The translations under genes and the position numbers were made by a program. A stretch of 64,000 nucleotides of DNA from Allium sativum (taxonomy: Eukaryota > Streptophyta > Magnoliopsida > Asparagales > Amaryllidaceae): the NCBI GenBank assembly GCA_030737875.1, contig CM060926.1, positions 160,281,579 to 160,345,578 on the forward strand, in the 5' to 3' direction. The notes below the pieces were generated by a model. It had not been told where the DNA came from. It saw only the letters and a program-made list of their open reading frames with translations, and searched no databases. Positions 57,703 through 64,000 of the stretch are shown piece by piece (within the stretch, counting starts at the first letter, position 1; the number at the start of each line of letters is the position of its first letter).

Positions 57703-59566
57703 TGTTGCCTTGATTAACTTAATCTAACCATTCTTAGCCTGTCTGTTCCTTAGCTTTAATTCATTCATTAAAGCACCAACCTCTCACATTAGATCTATAT
57801 TGTTGCGGTCGCTGGATTTTCCTGGCGGTTCCGGGCAGTCTTACACCACAACTCAATCTAACCTTGCGTTTTTGGGCTTAATGAGCTAACCTCTCACGTT
57901 AGATCTATATTTTTATGGTTTCTGGATGTTCCGGGCGGTTCCGGGCAGTCTTACACCATAACTCAATCTAACCTCGAGTTAGGCATATTCATCTTTTAAT
58001 TAATTTACATATTTACCATTTATGTTCATATGTAAATTATCCACAAGTGTTGTCAATTCAAGTCATGCCACATTTACCCTCTAAATTATGTCCATAATTC
58101 TAGGTATACAAATTCTACCATTTCATGCTACTAATCATTTACATGATTATGAGCCACTTTATGCCAATACCATGTAGTTTAATATTTTACCCCAACGTCT
58201 CCCCTGTTATTCATTCGCATAATTCACATAGAACATTAGGCTCGCAAATTAGCCTAACTTATAAACAAAAGTGAAAATAATATAGATCAACATGCGTAGT
58301 ATAAATTTGGGATAGAACGACATAAACTTATTTAAGCACATAAACATGATCTTACATCTAAATTTGATCCAATTAACATGCGAACTAGCATAGATCTAAT
58401 TGTACAAACATGAACTTATATAGATCTTAAACACGGGTACTAGCTTGGATCTAAACATATAAGCATGTATGAACATAACTTTGCATGTAACTTGCATACA
58501 TAAAAAGAACCACAAATTTAATATACAGCATGGTAGGTTCAATTATGTCAGTCCAATAGTCTCATAGGCATAGGATGTACAACATGATAGGTTTCATCAT
58601 ATAAAACACAACAGTCTCACAGGAATAATAGGTTCAATTATGCAAATCACAACAGACTCAAAGGCATGATAGGTTTCATTATCACAATAGTCTTATAGGC
58701 ATAAGAAATTTAGGTTTTATAGAAAGGATAGGCATAAATTAGAATAGATTGATTAGGCATGATTCTAGATCCGATTTATTACAGTCATGATTTCTATTGG
58801 GTGTTTAAATCGGAATAATAAACAAACTTGCAAAAAAAAAACAGATCTTGTATTCTGGGATCTGATTTTTGAATTCGAAAAGCTTATCCTTTGATGTAGA
58901 CGTTTGATTCTCTAGTTTAAATTTGGTTTGTAACTTTCTAATCTTGCTTTCTAGTTTGGAGAAGATTGAGGCTACGCTAGAATGGAGATGGACGGCATGA
59001 CGGCTTCTTAGAATGAAATTATGAGATCTAGGGTTGAGGTTTGGGGTGATTATATAGAAGTTTAGATTAATATGTGCTGTTAGATCAACCTAGGAAGAAT
59101 CAGGGCCATTCGGATCAAAGAGAGCCAACCAGAATTCGCTACATATGCCCTAATGACTCAGAAATTGTCACTGGAACAGGATCAAAAATGGGTCGTCTCC
59201 CTACAGGGGATCAACACCTATGTCGACGCCCCTATAGAGGGGTCGACACCTATGTTGACTCCCCCTTGGGGGTGGGGGTGTCTACACCCCTGAGCGGGAA
59301 ATTTCCCACCCAGACCACTTTGATTTATTTTTGAATTTTGAACTGTTTTGACTTTTTAATTATTATTTTTTAATTTAATTTCTGTTTAAACTTGAAATCT
59401 TCTGAACTCCATAACTTCTTCATACGGAGTCCGATTCACGCAATATCTCAAGCAGAATTCCGAGACGAACGCAATGGCATAACCCATTTCCCTTAATTCC
59501 CACTTTTAAAATTAAGTATTCTTTAATTCATTACTTTAATGTTCATAGAAAATACGGGTTGTTACG
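57703..59566 (-). repeat. Element 4 right LTR, second part
   Basis: Continues from 50541 and matches 40200-42051, with both stem-loops (57789-57861 and 57899-57971), the AGGTTTCATTAT repeats, TATATA, the GTCGAC remnant and the palindrome (59294-59308). It ends GTTACG rather than GTTACA, next to CTAAA. Confidence 0.9.
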
Positions 59567-59571
59567 CTAAA

Positions 59572-61082
59572 TAACCGACTATCAAATGAATCATTCTATT
59601 GGACCTTTGACGTGTTGTTTCAAAGAGACCGGTATGGGAACCAGACCCAAAACCACTTCGAAAACAACTATGCAGGCTTGACTAACTTGCAGACTTAAAG
59701 ATGGAGCATTGAAGACCGTGAATCTTCATGAGCAGAAGAAACATTCGTTGAATCTCTCTAACTTGCAACCAGAGTTATTTCGACAGTGATTCTGTCGTGA
59801 TTGAAATCTTCGGGTTGCAAGGACTTCTCAATACTGATCGTTGGGGTGATTCCTATATGGGATGTGGTAGGAGGGTGCCTTCGGTTCATCCTGTTCCTGG
59901 ATGACTTGTATGGACGAGTGTTTGACAGAGTATATCCTGAAAAACTCACATACGTTGATTTTCACAATGACACTGAGTCGGTGGCAAAGAGAGGCACTTC
60001 CTTAATACCTAGAGTATATTTGTGGATGTAAATTAGTGATTTGACGGATCTGACGATGTGGCATTCAAAGTAAATGATGGCCAGATATTCTAAAACTAAT
60101 CGTGACCTCAAGCCTCATCAACCGGGAAATGACAGAAATCGGGCAGCCAACATGGCTAGGTGGGTCATACCCAAGCAGGGTGTCTTGTCACTGATCTAGA
60201 GAAAATTCATTTTTATTCTTCTTTCGATTTCTGTATCTTCCGATGACGGTTGGATGGCTGACAACCGTGGGCGACAATATATTCGAGACACTCAATCTAA
60301 ATAAGTGGTCGGTATGTGTGGTCGGGGTGCAAGACGTTCTTGTTGAACCCTAGTGCATACCATCTAGAGTACACTGATCGGAAGGTGATCCCATACCTTG
60401 TCTGTTGGAATACATTCTCCAATAAGAGCCCCGTGGTTTTTGATTATATAATAAATATGTAGAGCGTGAGATGCAAGCGTTCTACTACTTGGTTATTTAT
60501 TTGTGATTGATAGACACTATTATAACATCACTGGATTTTGATATATCAAAACTATTTTGGGTTATAGTAAGGTAAAAACTGTCCATGTTTATGTGTGGGC
60601 TGGTCTTACTATTATCCTTTCTTTCAAAAAGGTTTCTAAACTTAAGCAAGTTATTTATTGTGAATTTACCACTGAAAGTATTCCAGACTGATCTGGGTGA
60701 ATTTTGTTTTAAATCAAATGTGCTCGGGTTAGACCGAGTATATTAACAGGTTTGGTTCCGCTTGGAGTTCAAGAGCTGGAAGCAGGAGGCTTTACTGTTA
60801 GTTATCTAGAGTTATTTCCACTGTGTCTGATATATGACGTACTCTGATGATTGGTATGTATATACAGAGATAATTTCTTTAAAGTTATATTGATATATTA
60901 TACTTTACTCGTTCCGCTGTGAGGTTCTGATATTCTTCTTACTCTTCTAGTCTATTAGTTCTATCTTTCTACTTCTCATTCTCTAACATCTTTCTCTTAA
61001 TGTTTTTCTTTTCTATATAATCTAGGTTGATTGTGTTATTAAAATGTCAGCTTAAATTGGTACGGAAAAGTGGGACGTTATA
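59572..61082 (+). repeat. Diverged LARD-family LTR, + orientation, right surviving part
   Basis: CCTTCGGTTCATCCTGTTCC then GGATGACTTGTATGGACGA (about 59879-59917) is the reverse complement of the element 2 LTR at about 11180-11235. Similarity continues to the end, where GGACGTTATA replaces the usual GGTCGTTACA. It is clearly older than element 2. Short open frames in it are not conserved genes. Confidence 0.8.
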
Positions 61083-61140
61083 TCTATTGAGTTACGCCAT
61101 AGAGCCAAGGTAATCACTTAACCTTCAGCTCTGATACCAC
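61083..61140 (-). other. Remaining internal end of a LARD-family element with primer site
   Basis: GAGTTACGCCATAGAGCC and AGCTCTGATACCA match the internal end of element 2 (about 18728-18774). The - strand primer site TGGTATCAGAGC is at 61128-61139, one base from the LTR. The rest of the internal region is missing to the left. Confidence 0.75.
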
Positions 61141-64000
61141 TGTAACGGTCGCGGGATTCTCGACCTCGAAAATCAACATAAAACACCATGTCGACCATTC
61201 GAATATTAAAAATACCAGGTCATTAATAGAAAGAAGTTAGAGGCTGAGAAGTAGAAAGATAGAACTAATAGAATAGAAGAGTAAGAAGAACATCACAGAA
61301 CATAATCAGAGTAAACACAAAACTCACAGCAGAATGAATAAAATATATTATATTACATATGTTTGAATTACAAATATGAATTTGTATATACATACCATAT
61401 CAGAGCATAAATTATATACACCATAGCAGAAATAATCTCTAAATAACTAATGGTGAAGCCTCCTTCTTCAAGCTCCTCCTAGTCAATCTGTAAAAGCCTA
61501 AAACACTTGTCTGCCCGTACAAATTTGGGCACCCAAGAGTTTAGGGAAAACACAAACAAAATAAACTCTGGGTCAGCCTTGGGACTGGTGTGAGTAAACT
61601 CCAACCATATTGTTTAATTTTGAAAATCCTTTTGAAACAAAAGGATAATAGTATGACTAGTCCAAACATAAACATGGACGGTTTTTACCTTACTATAACC
61701 CAAAATACTTTGATATCAAAACCCAATGATATTATAATAATGTCTAATCAAGTAGATAACCAAACAGCAGAACGCTTGCATCTCACGCTCCACATATAGT
61801 AAAATCAAAAACCGTAGGGCGCTTATTGGAGATTGGATTCCGATAGACAAGGTATGGGATCACCTTTCGATCAGTGTACTCAAGAGGATATACACTGGGG
61901 TTCAAAAAGAACGTCTTGCAACCCGGCCACACGTGACTGTCCACTCATTTAGCTTGAGTGTAACGAATATATTGTCACCCACGGTTGTTGGCCATCCAAC
62001 AGTAATCCAAAGATACAGAATCGAAAAGAAGAACAAATATGAATTTTCTTTAGATCGCTGACAATAAACCCTACTTGGTTATGACCCAACTAGCCATATT
62101 GCTCGCCCGATTTCTGTCATTTCCCGGTTGTGAGGCAAGAGGCTACGTCAATCTTTCAGAACATCTGATCACCATTCACTTTGAATGCTACATCGTTAAA
62201 CCCGTCAAATCACTAGTTGATCTTATAAAAATTTACGGGTATAAAAGCTAAGAGAAACGAATTTCTCCGCCACCAGACGTAATACCTTGGAAAGATCGTC
62301 TGGTGTGATCCGTAAGGAGTACTCTGTCAAACACCCATCGATACAAGTTGTCCTGTGACTGGACAAACAGAAAGCACCATTCTGGAACAAAATGACCCTT
62401 ACATTTCACTCCGTCTTCAATTGTCTTCAGCATAATCTAATTCGCAGCGCTTATGCCTATATGGAGTGGTTTTCGGAAAATAAATCCAACCGGTCTCTCC
62501 GTATTGACACCGATGGTCAAAACACTTCGATAGTCGGTTATTTAACTATCGAAGTAAAAACAAACATTCATTCAAATGTAAACATCACACAACCACGGGC
62601 ACTTTTTATTTAATATTCATTTTTATTATTCAATTGCCCATATCTTACCAGACATTTCTCAAACCCATTTTAGCCTTTCCACACTTCTTGGAAAACATTC
62701 CCAATTATTATAAACTCTTATTCTCCCATGTTCCAGAAAATATACATTATTAACATTCGAAACATTTCCATTCTTTTCACATTCTTTATTTTCTACACTT
62801 GGATAATATACCCTATCTACATTGGAAAAATATTTCCAATTTCATTATAAACATTTTAATCTGCCAAACGTTCACTCTTAAAATACTATTCACTTCAAAA
62901 TGTGAATATCATCCTTATTGTAGAAATCTGAACACCTTTACCAGATAACTCTTTATTCAAGTAACCTTAACTTGTTTACCGAAATCTCTTTCATAATTTT
63001 ATATTCCCATTCTACTTTATAAACTCTGTTTCTAAGTCAACTTCTTGTCAAATCAAATATCAAGTTTATAATTAAATATTGATTACATATCCTATTATAA
63101 TTTATTGGTTTAAAAATAAATATTAACTATCCAATAAGACTATAATTCCTAAAAATAATTTACTTTAATACATTCGACATTGTCGAATTATAGTTCCAAT
63201 TGCTAATAGTGTTATTTAGTTCTAATCATATTCCAAACATCGAAATGATGTCATCGTTTTCTGAAACGATTCTCCAATTTCTCTTTCTAAACTCATTCTT
63301 ATATTTCTTTGGACAAACATCGTTACTTATTACTTTAGAATAAGTGGATTTCAAAACAAATTGTTTTCATTCCCTAGGGAATAGTGTTATATATAAAAAT
63401 CACGCTTAAGCTTGGTCAACAACGTTAATTTATCGTTATAGTTCGAAAACTTGTAGTATGCTACAATATCCCCTTTTATAACTAAACTTGACATCTCTTT
63501 CCGTTACAAAATGATACCATTCCTCTATAATAATGAAGCCATTCAAGTTGGGGCATTTTATTTACCTCTCAGACCTTGATCGGCAACATTCTTATCATAG
63601 AAAGATATAAGCCCGTAACTCTGAACCCTTATTATTTCTAATCTCAATCAACCGTATTTCTTATTTCATTTTACAATATAGTTTAATAACGCCATATACT
63701 TACTTTGAAATCTCCATTGTTTATGACTATTTATATTAAATATTAACTCTTCACTTCAATTTCGTTATACAACCCCGTTTACAATTCCTTTACCCAAAAC
63801 TCTTTAGCACTCTTTGTCTTTTGACAATTCTCTTTTCACTCGAATTATTTAATTCAAGTAAAACATCTTGTTATAAACTTAATACCATTTTAAATGAATC
63901 CCACTTGAGAAACAGTAATTGACTAATAATTATTCATCTCTGAAGCAAAACAGTTTACTTCATTATTGATCTAAATTAGATTAATTGCTCAGTTTATATG
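61141..64000 (-). repeat. LARD-family 5' LTR, - orientation, cut by the window edge
   Basis: Starts TGTAACGGTCGCGG and follows the element 2 LTR in order, for example GTCTGCCCGTACAAATTT (about 61520), CAACCCGGCCACACGTGAC (about 61919) and AACCGGTCTCTCCGTATTGA (about 62489), with substantial divergence. No coding region is visible. Confidence 0.8.

Larger units (their letters stand above)
39147..59566 (-). mobile_element. Element 4: Ty3/gypsy chromovirus-like retrotransposon, - strand
   Basis: LTRs start TGAAACACCCC (+ strand) and end GTTACA at the left LTR, GTTACG at the right. The primer site complement is at 49456-49467, the polypurine tract at 42052-42067. The coding region (about 49290-42580) reads on the - strand. 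CACTA element B split its RT gene, and element 5 split its right LTR. Without these it is about 10.9 kb. Its coding sequence is most similar, among those here, to that of element 5, and its LTR shares stem-loops and E2F palindrome with element 1. Confidence 0.93.

Noticed and set aside
57698..59566. A separate retrotransposon or solo LTR
   Set aside because: It aligns with 40200-42051 and continues 49470-50541 once element 5 is removed, so it is the rest of the element 4 right LTR.

Overview
This is plant nuclear DNA, most likely from a eudicot, and nearly all of it is transposable elements nested inside one another. The evidence is five long-terminal-repeat (LTR) retrotransposons with 5-bp target-site duplications (four exact, one with a mismatch), all carrying a primer site for plant initiator tRNA-Met (TGGTATCAGAGC type); Ty3/gypsy gag-pol genes, three with a chromodomain-like tail (Tekay/Del-type chromoviruses, by inference); two CACTA (En/Spm) DNA transposons; and a captured piece of a plant P4-ATPase gene. 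I found no intact host gene, no rRNA or tRNA gene, and nothing prokaryotic.

Layout, outermost first. (i) A diverged LARD-like LTR on the + strand survives as 38240-39146 and 59567-61082. Next to it, in the opposite orientation, is the start of another copy of the same family (61083-64000, cut by the window edge). (ii) CACTA element A sits in the + strand LTR. Its right end is at 38239 and its left terminus lies off the window; its own sequence is 1-2159, 26713-26760 and 36426-38239. (iii) Two gypsy elements entered CACTA A only about 48 bp apart: element 1 (2160-26707, + strand, TSD GAGCC) and element 3 (26761-36420, - strand, TSD GCTTA). (iv) The right LTR of element 1 was hit by element 2 (10033-23801, - strand, TSD ACAGG), a LARD-type element with 5-kb, nearly identical LTRs and no coding capacity. 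(v) Element 4 (39147-59566, - strand, TSD TTAAA/CTAAA) lies in the LARD-like LTR. Its RT gene is split by CACTA element B (45312-47631, TSD TGC), and its right LTR by element 5 (50542-57697, + strand, TSD TTAAG).

The genes are gag (capsid and zinc-knuckle nucleocapsid), protease, reverse transcriptase, RNase H, integrase and a chromodomain-like tail. In an intact element these copy RNA into DNA in a virus-like particle and insert it. Every copy here is broken by stops, frameshifts or deletions. Element 2 carries only cis signals and must have been moved by proteins supplied in trans; element 3 shares its LTR termini and primer and polypurine signals, so its family is a candidate helper.

The least expected signals are non-coding. 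(a) Elements 1 and 4 carry two tandem stem-loops per LTR with covarying stems and a conserved CCGG/CCGG apex. (b) Elements 1, 4 and 5 carry a palindrome of two back-to-back E2F-type sites (GCGGGAAA/TTTCCCGC) followed by a GTCGAC cluster, about 220-240 bp upstream of a TATA box. (c) A strong 3' splice-site sequence lies one base before the gag ATG in elements 1, 4 and 5, and element 3 has a candidate 145-nt leader intron. (d) A small hairpin stands just upstream of the polypurine tract in all five elements. All coordinates were read by eye. Identity statements are qualitative.
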